Position numbers and translations under genes: made by a program
Assembly: GCA_009937505.1 (NCBI GenBank)
Contig: JAACFJ010000027.1
Location: 1 to 38,568, forward strand
Direction: 5' to 3'
Length of the DNA: 38,568 nucleotides
From: Gammaproteobacteria bacterium
Lineage (GTDB): Bacteria; Pseudomonadota; Gammaproteobacteria; Steroidobacterales; Woeseiaceae
In this document: in pieces, positions 1 through 9,008 of the stretch
How the letters are laid out: each line of letters begins with the position of its first letter
Numbering within the stretch: the stretch's first letter is position 1
The notes under the pieces: model-generated
The model's input: only the letters and a program-made list of their open reading frames with translations
Database searches by the model: none
Told to the model about the DNA's origin: nothing

Positions 1-712
1 CAACCAGCTGTTGACCAACGACGTCAAGACTAGCATTAAAAGTACTGATAGTTAAGTGAATATCCTCATCTTCGACCATGTCCGGCAGGCCGTCGGAACA
101 CAGCAAATAGATGTCATCGGGAAGCACATCGTATTCGTTTACCTCGACCTCCACCGTCGGCTCGACGCCGAGGGCGCGGGTGACGTAGTTCCGGTTGGTC
201 GACCGCTGCGCTTCATCGTGCGAGTAGAAGCCGCGATCCACGAGTTCCTGGAGCAGCGAATGATCGAGCGTCAGCTGCTCGAGCTGACCGCCGCGCAGCC
301 GGTACGCGCGTGAGTCGCCGACATGGGCAATGCTCAACTTGTTGTCGTAGAACATGCACGCCACGATGGTCGTGCCCATGCCCTCGCAATGTGTCTGGCT
401 CTGTGCTGTCTGGAAAATAATCTTGTTGGCGCGGTAAACCGCATCGCGCAACACAATGGACTGGCGCATCAGGCCACTGTGCGGGTCGATGTCTTCGCGT
501 TCCTCGCGGTTCGCACCCTCGACGGCGAGGTCGGAGACAATCTGCACGGCGATACCGCTTGCTACCTCGCCCGCGTTATAGCCACCCATGCCGTCGGCCA
601 GCACCATGAGCCCGATATCGGGATTGGAACCGATAGCGTCCTCGTTATGGTCCCGCACTTTGCCCGTATCCGTAAGTTCGGCGAAGTCTATTTTTCCACG
701 CAGGCTCTTCAA
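1..712 (-). CDS. PP2C-family Ser/Thr protein phosphatase (partial, C-terminus outside window)
   Basis: Metal-dependent phosphatase that would remove phosphate from Ser/Thr residues, in the cytoplasm. Reading the minus strand from 712 gives an open frame of about 237 residues that runs off the left edge. All PP2C metal-site motifs are present in order: RDHNEDA near the start, LADGMGG, HVGDSRAYRL and CSDGLPD. About 10-20 residues of the usual 250 are missing. There is no ATG or GTG in this frame after the kinase stop; TTG at 712 is the only standard start and puts the first PP2C strand at the expected distance, with only a weak GAG-rich ribosome site. It follows the CHASE2 kinase by 26 bases, so the two are probably cotranscribed as a kinase/phosphatase pair. 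Family call is certain; substrate unknown. Confidence 0.93.
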   Translation of the reverse strand, partial: MKSLRGKIDFAELTDTGKVRDHNEDAIGSNPDIGLMVLADGMGGYNAGEVASGIAVQIVSDLAVEGANREEREDIDPHSGLMRQSIVLRDAVYRANKIIFQTAQSQTHCEGMGTTIVACMFYDNKLSIAHVGDSRAYRLRGGQLEQLTLDHSLLQELVDRGFYSHDEAQRSTNRNYVTRALGVEPTVEVEVNEYDVLPDDIYLLCSDGLPDMVEDEDIHLTISTFNASLDVVGQQLV

Positions 713-738
713 GGTCGCTCTACTCAGTCCGATCGTTA

Positions 739-2838
739 CTACGAGTATCTGGCGCAGTTTCGCAATGCGATCGCCATCTCGGCGCCGCACGAAAAGCGAT
801 CGTCGGGACGTTTGGCCAGCGCCTTGGCAAGTACGGAGTCGATACTCGGCGCGAGCCCGTTACGTTTGCCTGCGATCTGGGCGGGGTCTTCTGTCGTAAT
901 CTTCGTCATTAATGCCGCGATGTTGCTTGCTTTGAAAGGCACCTCGCCGATCAGAAGCTCATATAGAGTAACACCAAGCGAAAACAAGTCCGAGTGGCCT
1001 GTCAGGTTTTCGGCGCCGAGCTGTTCCGGTGACATGTACATCGGAGTGCCGAGGACGATTCCGGTCTTGGTTCGATTGTTGTCCGTAATCCGGGCGACAC
1101 CGAAGTCGCTGATCTTCAGCGAACCTTCCTTCGGGTTATAGAGCAGATTGGCGGGCTTGATATCACGATGAATCACACCCTGGTTATGCGCGTAGTCCAG
1201 GGCTTCGGCGGTGCTCGCCGCCAGGTCGAGCGCACGCTTGGGGGCAAGCAGGCGTTTCGAATCCGTGAAATCCTTGAGCGGAATGCCCGGGACATACTCC
1301 ATCGCGATATAGGCAAGCCCCTTGTCCTCGCCCGCATCGAAAACGGTGATGATGTTGGGATGCGTTAGCCGGCCTGCCGATTCGGCCTCGCGAAAGAATC
1401 GAATACGTGCTTCCTTGAGTTCATCATCTTCAAACTCTTTCTCGATCGGGATGACCTTGACGGCCACGGCGCGATTTATCCGCGGGTCCTTTGCGAGATA
1501 CACGGCCCCCATGGCTCCCTGGCCAATGCGGCGCTCTATTACATAGCGGCCCAGCCGCTTGGGCACACCTGCGACGCCGGCTCGCTTCTTCTGCTTGGCT
1601 TCGCGTGCGCCCTGAGTGCGTTTCATCCACTCGAGTACCGCCTCAGCGCGTTCCGGCTTCGCCTGTTCCTCGAATGCAATCGAAAGCTTGTACATGATCG
1701 TTGCGAGCGTATCGGAAGCCGAACAGCGCCGGAACTCGGCAAATGCCGGCTCGAGCCGGCCGGCCGCCAGAAAGTCCGAGCCTCGCTTGAAGGCATCCTG
1801 CGTCGCTTTCCTGGGATTCCCGACCAGCCAGAGACTGAGCAGGCCGACCCCGATGAAGATCAATGCGGCGCGGCCAATGTCTATGCGCACGCGCAAGACA
1901 TACAGGAACAGCATTTCCAGGAGCAGCAGCGCGACGATCGTCGCAACGCAGATGACGCCGATATTGCGGCGATCGCGTTCCGGCAGGAAGAGCACGGCCA
2001 GGATGGCGAGCAATACCGGCGCCAACCACTGCAGGGCACTTGCCCAGGCGGGATGCATTATGCTGCGGTCAGTTTCGAAGTCTGCGATCAGCGCAGCCGT
2101 CAGCTCCGAGCGCGTGACGAACTGTCCCGAGGGCAACACGGCGAACGCACCGACCAGGGCAGGTTCGTGATCGACGAAGATGGTCGCATCGTTCAAACGC
2201 GTGCTCGCGAAATCGCCGAAAAGAATCTCGTCAATGGGTACCCGGGGCAATTCCTCGTAGTTCGAAAGAAATACGGTATCGTCGGACACCGACATGCGCC
2301 CGCTCGGGGAAAGGTTTTCGTTATCCAGCGCGACGGCAAGTGGCAGCGACGGGGACATTACCGCACCTTTGAGTTGCCACAGTCCTGCACCACGCAATAC
2401 GCCGTCATCGTCCGGCCGGAATTCCATGAAGCCCTCGTGTGGTGTCAGTTCCGCCAGCCGATGACTATTCGGTACGTATACCGGTACCGGGCCGCCCAGC
2501 GCGGCAGACCACCCGGGCAGACGTTCGTCCGGACCCAGTTCGGGCGGCTGCGGCAGGATGATCCGGCCTGCCTGGCTACGGGTGAGCACGGAGAGCACCT
2601 GGCCGTACTTGGCAATAATCTCCTCGTGACTCGCGCGCGCGGGGTCGATACTGATGATGATGGCGTTGTCGAGCGGCCGGTTCGGCAGGCCCGACGAAAA
2701 CGTATCGTAGAGAAACCGGTCTGCCGTGAGGAACCACGGCGCCAGCGGCCCGTAAACGAGCAACAGCAGGACGCTTGCAAAGCTCAACGCGATCAGGCGG
2801 TTTCTTTTCTGGTTGCTGCTGATGTCCAAGTCTTCCAT
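739..2838 (-). CDS. Membrane Ser/Thr protein kinase with CHASE2 sensor domain
   Basis: Transmembrane Hanks-type kinase of 699 residues. An N-terminal membrane helix (about 14-34) precedes an extracytoplasmic CHASE2-type sensor region (about 38-262), then three closely spaced helices (about 266-286, 293-315, 320-340). A short helical TPR-like linker (345-410) leads into the kinase domain from 429. Visible catalytic features are the glycine loop GQGAMG, the VAVK lysine (K461), HRDIKPAN (D559), DFG (D578) and the activation-segment end MSPEQ. All key residues are present, so it should be active. The PP2C phosphatase gene lies directly downstream and is the likely antagonist. A TATACT-like -10 element lies at 2859-2864 on this strand. 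The signal sensed and the targets are unknown. Confidence 0.92.
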   Translation of the reverse strand: MEDLDISSNQKRNRLIALSFASVLLLLVYGPLAPWFLTADRFLYDTFSSGLPNRPLDNAIIISIDPARASHEEIIAKYGQVLSVLTRSQAGRIILPQPPELGPDERLPGWSAALGGPVPVYVPNSHRLAELTPHEGFMEFRPDDDGVLRGAGLWQLKGAVMSPSLPLAVALDNENLSPSGRMSVSDDTVFLSNYEELPRVPIDEILFGDFASTRLNDATIFVDHEPALVGAFAVLPSGQFVTRSELTAALIADFETDRSIMHPAWASALQWLAPVLLAILAVLFLPERDRRNIGVICVATIVALLLLEMLFLYVLRVRIDIGRAALIFIGVGLLSLWLVGNPRKATQDAFKRGSDFLAAGRLEPAFAEFRRCSASDTLATIMYKLSIAFEEQAKPERAEAVLEWMKRTQGAREAKQKKRAGVAGVPKRLGRYVIERRIGQGAMGAVYLAKDPRINRAVAVKVIPIEKEFEDDELKEARIRFFREAESAGRLTHPNIITVFDAGEDKGLAYIAMEYVPGIPLKDFTDSKRLLAPKRALDLAASTAEALDYAHNQGVIHRDIKPANLLYNPKEGSLKISDFGVARITDNNRTKTGIVLGTPMYMSPEQLGAENLTGHSDLFSLGVTLYELLIGEVPFKASNIAALMTKITTEDPAQIAGKRNGLAPSIDSVLAKALAKRPDDRFSCGAEMAIALRNCARYS

Positions 2839-2995
2839 GTCCCTGTTTCAGGCGGAAAAGTATAGAAAATTGGCGCCACAGTTAATGAGAAAGAGTTGGC
2901 ATTTTTTTGTCATAACCGCCTGATTTGCGGTGCTATCATCGGATTCGACGGCAACCGGGTATGACCCCCGAATAGCGCCTGCATTCAGGATAAAA

Positions 2996-3027
2996 AATCA
3001 ATGAAAACAATATGATATTGATTGTTT
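2996..3027. promoter_or_regulatory. AT-rich nested dyad in the kinase/radA divergent region
   Basis: This part of the 249-base spacer between the kinase and radA contains several overlapping inverted repeats: AATCAAT (2996-3002) with ATTGATT (3017-3023), AAACAAT (3006-3012) with ATTGTTT (3021-3027), and the near-palindrome CAATATGATATTG (3008-3020). Such a cluster 60 bases before radA would suit an operator or promoter region. The regulator is not identifiable, and AT-rich sequence produces such dyads easily. Confidence 0.35.
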
Positions 3028-3087
3028 CTCTATTTATTATAGAAACTTTTCGGACAACAAGCGGCCAATTGGGTTAGCAGGAGCGGT

Positions 3088-4422
3088 ATGGCGAAGCAAA
3101 AAACAGCCTACGTGTGCGCCCAATGCGGTGCGCACAGCGTGAAATGGGCCGGTCAATGCCCTGACTGCGGCGCATGGAATACGCTTTCCGAATTTCGGGT
3201 TGCAGCCGCTGCTGCCGCTTCCGGTGCAGAGGCAACCGGGCTGGACGCTTTAGAGCTGGACCCGGAGGAGCGATACGCCACCGGCTTTGCCGAGTTCGAT
3301 CGCGTGCTGGGCGGTGGGCTCGTGCCGGGCGCCGTCGTGTTACTGGGTGGCGACCCGGGCGTCGGAAAATCGACCTTGTTGCAACAGGTCAGTGGTCACG
3401 TGCAGGGCGCCGTGCCGGTTCTCTATGCCACCGGAGAAGAGTCACTGCGCCAGGTGAGCCAGCGGGCACGTCGTCTCGCGATCGAAAGTACGAGTCTCAA
3501 GGTTCTGGCGGACACGGGTCTCGAGAATGTGCTCGGCGAGGTGAGGCGCAACGCGTCGCGCGTGCTGATTATCGACTCCATCCAGACCATGACTGCCGCA
3601 GAGCTGACATCGGCGCCGGGATCGGTGGCCCAGCTACGCGAGTGTGTTGGCCGCATCGTGCAATTTGCGAAGCAGAACGAGGTGTCGGTATTCGTCATCG
3701 GTCACGTGACCAAGGAAGGCGCTATCGCCGGGCCGAGAGTCGTGGAGCACATGGTCGACACGGTGTTGTATTTCGAGAACGATCCGGCGAGCCGCTACAC
3801 GATGATCCGCTCGGTCAAGAATCGCTTCGGCGCCACCGGCGAAATGGGCGTATTCGCGATGACCGGTTGTGGTTTTCGCGAGGTGCGTAATCCCTCAGCG
3901 ATTTTCCTGTCGCGGGATACATTGGCGGAGCCGGGCAGCGTGGTCTCGGTTGCCTGGGAGGGCAGCCGGGCGCTCCTCGTCGAGATGCAGGCGCTGGTGG
4001 CCGATGGCGGCGGAGGTTACCCGAAGCGGGTCGCGCAGGGGGTCGATCAAAACCGACTGGGATTGTTGCTCGCCGTAATGCAGCGTCATGGCGACGCGCA
4101 GCTCGGGTCAGAGGATGTGTTCGTCAACGTCGTGGGAGGCCTGAAGATGGCGGAGACGGCCGTGGATCTTCCAACGATGTTGTCGGTGGTTTCGAGTTTT
4201 CGCGACCGGCCCTGCAGGGAAGGGCTGGTGAGTTTTGGTGAAATCGGGCTTGCCGGCGAGGTGCGTCCGGTACGCTATGGAGAAGAGCGTATCGCTGCGG
4301 CTGCGAAACAGGGCTTCAGCTGTGCGATCGTGCCGCGTGCCAATGTGCCGAGAAAGACGCCGGCCGGCATCGAGATCGTCGCGGTGTCGCGTATCCGGGA
4401 AGCGTTCGACGCGGCCTTCTAG
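3088..4422 (+). CDS. radA: DNA repair protein RadA
   Basis: RadA (Sms) is a RecA-like ATPase that works as a branch-migration helicase in recombinational repair. The 444-residue product is of family length. An N-terminal zinc finger has C10, C13, C24 and C27; the Walker A motif GGDPGVGKST covers residues 87-96; the RadA-specific KNRFG motif is at 244-248; a Lon-protease-like domain forms the C-terminus. The ATG is preceded by a good AGGAG ribosome site. Its TAG stop shares CTAG (4419-4422) with the stop of the convergent CorB-like gene, leaving no room for a terminator between them. Confidence 0.98.
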   Translation: MAKQKTAYVCAQCGAHSVKWAGQCPDCGAWNTLSEFRVAAAAAASGAEATGLDALELDPEERYATGFAEFDRVLGGGLVPGAVVLLGGDPGVGKSTLLQQVSGHVQGAVPVLYATGEESLRQVSQRARRLAIESTSLKVLADTGLENVLGEVRRNASRVLIIDSIQTMTAAELTSAPGSVAQLRECVGRIVQFAKQNEVSVFVIGHVTKEGAIAGPRVVEHMVDTVLYFENDPASRYTMIRSVKNRFGATGEMGVFAMTGCGFREVRNPSAIFLSRDTLAEPGSVVSVAWEGSRALLVEMQALVADGGGGYPKRVAQGVDQNRLGLLLAVMQRHGDAQLGSEDVFVNVVGGLKMAETAVDLPTMLSVVSSFRDRPCREGLVSFGEIGLAGEVRPVRYGEERIAAAAKQGFSCAIVPRANVPRKTPAGIEIVAVSRIREAFDAAF

Positions 4423-5690
4423 CCCTCCGGCTCGGCAATCCGCGGGCCAATCCGCACGGTGCGGACGCGATTTTCGTCGGACGCCACGATCTCCAGGGGA
4501 TAACCGCTGATCTTCAGGCAGGTCGACGGATCCGGGATCGTTTCCAGCAATTCGAGGATCAGGCCGTTCAGCGTCTTCGGGCCGTCGGTCGGCAGCTCCC
4601 AGCCTTGTGCCCGGTTGAGTTCGCGGATATTGGCGGTGCCGCTTACCAGGAACGAGTCGGGCCCCTCGGGCACCACATCCTCGATCTGGTCGGCGGGATC
4701 GGTCGTGAATTCACCGACGATTTCCTCGAGGATGTCCTCGAGGGTCACAATGCCCTGTATGTCGCCGTATTCGTCCACCACCAGGGCTACGCGTTCACGA
4801 CGACGCTGGAACTGAACGAGTTGCTTGCTCAGTGGCGTGCCCTCGGGCACGAAATACGGCTCGTCGAGCAATTTACGGATGGAGGTCTTGTCGAACGACT
4901 GCGGCGCAAGGTTCGCGAGCCGCCGCAGGTGCAGGATACCCACGACATTGTCGACGTCGTCCTCGTAGACGGGTAGCCGTGTGTGTTCGCTCTTGAAGAT
5001 GATCTCCTCGATCTCGGCGATTTCGTCATCCAGGTCGATGCCGATGATCTCGTTGTGCGGAACCATGACATCGTCCACGGTTACCCTCTCGAGGTCGAGG
5101 ATGCTGAGCAGCATCTGCTGATAGCGGCCGGCGATCCGGCCGCCGGCCTCGTGCACAACGGTTCGCAACTCCTCCCTGGTGAGGGGCTGCAGTCCAGTGT
5201 CACCACGACGGACCCCGAACAGGAATAACACGCCGTTCGACGCCGCATTGGTAAGCCACACGATCGGATACGTGATCTTCAACAGCGGGTAATAAATAAG
5301 TGCGGCTGGAAAGGCGAGCCGTTCGGGGTGCAGCGCCGCCAGCGTCTTGGGCGCAGCTTCCGAAAAGATCAGCACGACCAGTGTCAAAAGCAGGGTACCG
5401 ATCGCTACCGCGGGTTCCCCGCCCATTTCGAGTGCGATGATGGCGACCAGTGACGCCGCAGAGAAATTCACCAGGTTATTACCGAGCAGTATCAGCCCGA
5501 TCAGCCGGTCGGGGCGTTGCAGGAGCAGGTCCGCAAGCCGGGCGCCGCGATGACCCTGCCTTGCCTTGTGTCGCAGTTGGTAGCGATTCAGGCTCACGAG
5601 AGCCGTTTCCGAGCCGGAAAAGAAGGCGGAAAGTAAGAGTAATACGATCAGTAGCCCAAACAGGGCCGCTAGTGGAACGTCATCGCCCAA
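4419..5690 (-). CDS. CNNM/CorB-type transport protein (DUF21, CBS pair, CorC_HlyC domain)
   Basis: Inner-membrane protein of 423 residues, of the family often labelled hemolysin C-like but including E. coli YfjD/CorB and magnesium/cobalt transporters. The DUF21 membrane domain (about 1-185) shows SGSETALVSLNRYQLRH, LGNNLVN and FSEAAPKTLAA. A CBS pair follows (about 200-320) and a CorC_HlyC domain ends the protein. The start is TTG at 5690 with GAGG ten bases upstream, and no better start is in frame. It lies next to the ypjD-like gene, as in E. coli yfjD-ypjD-ffh, which supports orthology. Its real ion substrate is inferred from the family only. Confidence 0.93.
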   Translation of the reverse strand: MGDDVPLAALFGLLIVLLLLSAFFSGSETALVSLNRYQLRHKARQGHRGARLADLLLQRPDRLIGLILLGNNLVNFSAASLVAIIALEMGGEPAVAIGTLLLTLVVLIFSEAAPKTLAALHPERLAFPAALIYYPLLKITYPIVWLTNAASNGVLFLFGVRRGDTGLQPLTREELRTVVHEAGGRIAGRYQQMLLSILDLERVTVDDVMVPHNEIIGIDLDDEIAEIEEIIFKSEHTRLPVYEDDVDNVVGILHLRRLANLAPQSFDKTSIRKLLDEPYFVPEGTPLSKQLVQFQRRRERVALVVDEYGDIQGIVTLEDILEEIVGEFTTDPADQIEDVVPEGPDSFLVSGTANIRELNRAQGWELPTDGPKTLNGLILELLETIPDPSTCLKISGYPLEIVASDENRVRTVRIGPRIAEPEG

Positions 5691-5774
5691 AGGACGAGTA
5701 CCTCAATGTAGTCGCGACTAGCTCAGTTCAGCAGCCGCCCGCCTGCCTGTCAAGGAACCAGGGCACCGCTCCCG

Positions 5775-6581
5775 CTAGCCCCAGCTGCGGTGGAGGATCA
5801 CTTCGAGAATATAGCGGCTGCCGAAGTAGGCAAGACACAGAATAATGAAGCCGCCGAGGTAGAGATAAATGGCGCGCTTGCCACGCCAGCCTGCGAAATG
5901 ACGTCCCGTAAGGAGGATGCCGAAAACGAGCAGCGCAATCAGCGACAGCACCGTCTTGTGCATGAGGTGCTGAGCGAAAAGATTCTCGACAAACGTGATG
6001 CCGAGCGCCATGGACATCGCGAGTACCGCGATACCGGCTGACGCGACGCCGTAAAGTACCCGTTCGGTCTTCTCGAGGGGCGCAAACAGCTGGTTCACGG
6101 TTGACAGTTTGGCCGCCCGCAGGCGACGGTCCTGGACCAGCGCGTAGATTGCCAGTATTGCGCCCGCAGCCAGGAGACCGTAGGCGAACATGGCTGTAAA
6201 GACGTGTGTCTGCAGCTGCCAGCTGAGCCCGCTACTCGTAGCCTCGACAGCGCCGGTCTGCGTGGCAAGAGCAGTAGGTGCGGCGAGTACGATAAGCCCC
6301 GCCGCAACGCCGCGCAGGTCCGAATCGAGCGCTGCAAGGGTCCCGATGATCGCGAGCTGCAGGCCGATCAGCGATACAGAGGACACCAGCGACACGTTGA
6401 TGGTTCCGCCGCGCGTAAGGGACTCGAACAGCCCCGACCCGTGCATCGCGATCGCGATGGCGGCAAGCACAAACGCGCCCGTGCGCATCAGGCCGGCGTA
6501 CCCGGATTCCTGACGCAGCCTGCTGCCCGCAAAGCCTGCGGCAGCGACCAGGTATAGAAATGGAAGTGTGATTTGAAACAC
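5775..6581 (-). CDS. YpjD/CcsA-family inner-membrane protein
   Basis: A 268-residue polytopic protein of the cytochrome c assembly (CcsA/CcmC/HemX-like) superfamily. It begins with a hydrophobic segment and has about eight predicted membrane helices. Visible family features are a histidine in QTHVFTA at the start of a helix, a pair of histidines in FAQHLMHKT, and GRHFAGWRGKRA near the C-terminus. The placement beside a CorB-like gene and close to ffh matches E. coli ypjD (also proposed as CorE). No other cytochrome c maturation gene is nearby, so a role in haem handling is not supported by context; a role with the CorB-like neighbour is equally possible. Confidence 0.88.
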   Translation of the reverse strand: MFQITLPFLYLVAAAGFAGSRLRQESGYAGLMRTGAFVLAAIAIAMHGSGLFESLTRGGTINVSLVSSVSLIGLQLAIIGTLAALDSDLRGVAAGLIVLAAPTALATQTGAVEATSSGLSWQLQTHVFTAMFAYGLLAAGAILAIYALVQDRRLRAAKLSTVNQLFAPLEKTERVLYGVASAGIAVLAMSMALGITFVENLFAQHLMHKTVLSLIALLVFGILLTGRHFAGWRGKRAIYLYLGGFIILCLAYFGSRYILEVILHRSWG

Positions 6582-6612
6582 AGAAACCCGTCGGTCGATA
6601 ACCTACCGTTTC

Positions 6613-7377
6613 TTGATTCGAATACTTGGTTGCAGCGGCGGCATCGGTGCCGGCGCACGGACGTCGGCGATGCTCGTCGACAACGATGTCCTGATCGATG
6701 CCGGGACCGGGATCGGCGACCTCTCGCTCGCCGAATTACAGCCGATACGGCACGTCTTCCTGACGCACGCCCATCTCGACCACATCGCCGGTCTGCCGTT
6801 GCTCGTGGACACCGTGTTCGACGAGGGATTCGACACGCCCTTAACGGTCTATGCGCGCGACGAGACCCTGGGCGCCATCAGGGCACACCTGTTCAACGAC
6901 GTCATCTGGCCGGATTTCGGCAGGCTGCCGTCGGCGGATCGCCCGATGCTTCGTTACCAGGTCTGCAGCCCCGGCGATACGGTCACGATCGGCAATCGAA
7001 ACTTCTACGCCGTGGATGTCATGCACAGCGTTCCCTCGCTCGGTTTCACGGTGCAGAACTCCGGCGGTGTATTCGCGGTCAGCGGCGACACCAAGACCAA
7101 CGAGACCCTCTGGCCGGTGCTGAATGCCTGCGATGATCTCAAGGTTCTTGTCATCGAGGTGTCGTTTCCCGACGAAATGGAGCAACTGGCAGCCGACGCC
7201 GGCCACTACTGCCCGCGGACGCTGACGCAGGACCTGCAACGCCTGCAACATGACCCGGAAATCTGGCTGACGGGAATGAAACCGGGTGAGGAGGCGCGCA
7301 TCCTGAAGCAGGTCGTCGCAGCCGCCCCCGACAAGAACATCCAGATGCTCTCCCGAGGCACCGTCCTGAACGTGTAG
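6613..7377 (+). CDS. MBL-fold metal-dependent hydrolase (class II cAMP phosphodiesterase-like)
   Basis: Metallo-beta-lactamase-fold enzyme of 254 residues. The metal-binding motif THAHLDH has H52, H54, D56 and H57, and further conserved stretches are DVMHSVPS (third histidine) and SGDTKTNE (bridging aspartate). The opening IRILGCSGGIGAGARTS is typical of the group that includes class II 3',5'-cyclic nucleotide phosphodiesterases and related enzymes. The start is TTG at 6613; it fits the family N-terminus, and no ATG or GTG lies just upstream in frame. The gene is divergent from the ypjD-like gene, with only 31 bases between. Substrate cannot be assigned from sequence alone. Confidence 0.88.
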   Translation: MIRILGCSGGIGAGARTSAMLVDNDVLIDAGTGIGDLSLAELQPIRHVFLTHAHLDHIAGLPLLVDTVFDEGFDTPLTVYARDETLGAIRAHLFNDVIWPDFGRLPSADRPMLRYQVCSPGDTVTIGNRNFYAVDVMHSVPSLGFTVQNSGGVFAVSGDTKTNETLWPVLNACDDLKVLVIEVSFPDEMEQLAADAGHYCPRTLTQDLQRLQHDPEIWLTGMKPGEEARILKQVVAAAPDKNIQMLSRGTVLNV

Positions 7378-7481
7378 ATCGTCTGAGCAGCGATGCTCTT
7401 TCTCGTCATGGCTCGCTGTCAGACACGCTGGCCTGATCAGCGCTTGCGGTCCTGCTCGAGAGTTTTGATAGACTGCGCGCC

Positions 7482-8843
7482 ATGTTTGAGAATCTCACAG
7501 GGCGGCTGTCCGACGCCGCTCGCAATCTAAGCGGCAAGGGCCGCCTCACAGAAGCCAACATCAAGGACACCCTGCGGCAGGTGCGGCTCGCGCTGCTCGA
7601 GGCCGATGTGGCGCTGCCTGTCGTAAAGACCTTCATCGATGGCATCAGGGAACGGGCGCTCGGCGAAGAGGTCGCCAGGAGCCTCACGCCCGGGCAGGCG
7701 CTCGTCAAGATCATCCACGGCGAACTCGTCGCGATACTCGGCGGCGATCATGCACCCCTCAACCTGAAAGCGCAGCCGCCGGTAGTCATTCTGCTTGCCG
7801 GCCTGCAGGGCGCCGGAAAGACGACCTCCGCGGCGAAACTCGCCAAGCGCATCATGGAGAAGGAAAAGAAGCGTGTGATGCTCGTCAGCGTCGACGTGCA
7901 CCGTCCCGCCGCGATCCTGCAGCTGAAGACACTGGCGGGCGAGGTCAATGCACTGCATTGCGACAGCGATCCGGGCGAGGCGCCGGTTGCTATCGTCGAG
8001 CGTGCGCTGGATGAGGCGCGGCGATCGCACGCCGACGTTCTCATTGTCGATACCGCGGGCAGGCTGCACATCGACAGCGGCATGATGGAGGAAGTCGCGG
8101 CAGTTCATGCGGCGGCCGGCCCCCAGGAAACCCTGTTTGTCGTCGACAGCATGGCGGGGCAGGACGCGGTCAATGCAGCGACAGCGTTTGGCGAGGCATT
8201 GCCGCTGACCGGGGTGGTCCTGACCAAAGCCGATGGCGATGCCAAGGGCGGTGTCGCACTCTCGGTCCGGGAAGTTACCGGGCAGCCGATACGCTTCCTC
8301 GGCGTCGGCGAGAAGGTGGATGGCCTCGAGGCGTTTCATCCGGAGCGCATGGCCTCGCGCATCCTCGGTATGGGCGACGTACTGTCGCTCGTCGAAGAGA
8401 TTGAAGACAAGGTCAGCAAGGAAAAGACCGAGAAGCTCGCAAAAAAGCTGAAGAAGGGCCGCGGTTTTGATCTTTCCGACCTCCGCGATCAGTTCGAGCA
8501 GATGATGAACATGGGCGGGCTCGGCGCAATGCTGGACAAGTTGCCCATTCCGGGGAACGTCAACGCTGCGGCGCTGAAGGATGGCGTGGGCGAGCATCAG
8601 ATGCGCCGGCAGATCGCGATCATCAACTCGATGACGCCGTCCGAGCGGCGCTTTCCCAAGACCATCAACGGCTCCCGCAAGAAGCGCATCGCGCAGGGGT
8701 GCGGGCTGCAGGTGCAGGACGTGAACCGGCTGCTGAAGCAGTTCACCCAGATGGAAAAAATGATGAAGAAAATGTCGCGCGGAGGCATGAAGAAGATGAT
8801 GCGCGGCATGCCGCGCGGCGGTCTGCCGCCCGGGTTCGGCTGA
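7482..8843 (+). CDS. ffh: Signal recognition particle protein Ffh
   Basis: GTPase that binds signal sequences and 4.5S RNA and delivers ribosomes to FtsY at the membrane. The 453-residue protein has the N domain, a G domain with GLQGAGKTT (K113) and DTAGR (190-194), and a methionine-rich M domain ending in an MMKKM / MMRGMPRGG tail. No clear Shine-Dalgarno sequence precedes the ATG. A possible promoter (TTGCGG 7444-7449, TGATAG 7466-7471) would leave a very short leader. It sits upstream of the rpsP operon, as in many gammaproteobacteria. Confidence 0.98.
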   Translation: MFENLTGRLSDAARNLSGKGRLTEANIKDTLRQVRLALLEADVALPVVKTFIDGIRERALGEEVARSLTPGQALVKIIHGELVAILGGDHAPLNLKAQPPVVILLAGLQGAGKTTSAAKLAKRIMEKEKKRVMLVSVDVHRPAAILQLKTLAGEVNALHCDSDPGEAPVAIVERALDEARRSHADVLIVDTAGRLHIDSGMMEEVAAVHAAAGPQETLFVVDSMAGQDAVNAATAFGEALPLTGVVLTKADGDAKGGVALSVREVTGQPIRFLGVGEKVDGLEAFHPERMASRILGMGDVLSLVEEIEDKVSKEKTEKLAKKLKKGRGFDLSDLRDQFEQMMNMGGLGAMLDKLPIPGNVNAAALKDGVGEHQMRRQIAIINSMTPSERRFPKTINGSRKKRIAQGCGLQVQDVNRLLKQFTQMEKMMKKMSRGGMKKMMRGMPRGGLPPGFG

Positions 8844-8858
8844 TTCTCTCCCAAGCTG

Positions 8859-8878
8859 CCGAAAATATTCGGGTTTTT
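8859..8878 (+). terminator. Short rho-independent terminator after ffh
   Basis: CCGAA (8859-8863), an AATA loop and TTCGG (8868-8872) form a 5-bp stem, followed by GTTTTT. It lies 15 bases after the ffh stop. The stem is short, so termination may be partial. Confidence 0.5.
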
Positions 8879-8913
8879 CTCCGGAAATACCGGTAAATCG
8901 CCTCCCAAAACGC

Positions 8914-8941
8914 TTCACATTTAGACCGAAACCAGTACAAT
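8914..8941 (+). promoter_or_regulatory. Candidate sigma70 promoter of the rpsP-rimM-trmD-rplS operon
   Basis: TTCACA at 8914-8919 and TACAAT at 8936-8941 are separated by 16 bases. The TACAAT box is a 5/6 match to consensus. The site lies between the ffh terminator and rpsP, where the ribosomal operon promoter is expected. Confidence 0.6.
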
Positions 8942-9008
8942 GCGCGCTTTACTCGGGCCAGCCCGAGATCAGGCGTGTCCGCCTCCTAGGTTAATTAACG
9001 GGAATGTA

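Noticed and set aside
323-1141. 272-codon plus-strand frame over the PP2C/kinase junction
   Set aside because: Both strands were read; the minus strand shows clear PP2C and kinase motifs and this frame shows none.
2053-2865. 270-codon open frame antisense to the kinase sensor domain
   Set aside because: The kinase frame on the other strand is a continuous recognisable protein; this frame has no domain or ribosome site.
7527-8918. 463-codon open frame antisense to ffh
   Set aside because: It exactly mirrors ffh, has no recognisable domain and is Arg/His-rich, as expected for a shadow of a GC-rich gene.
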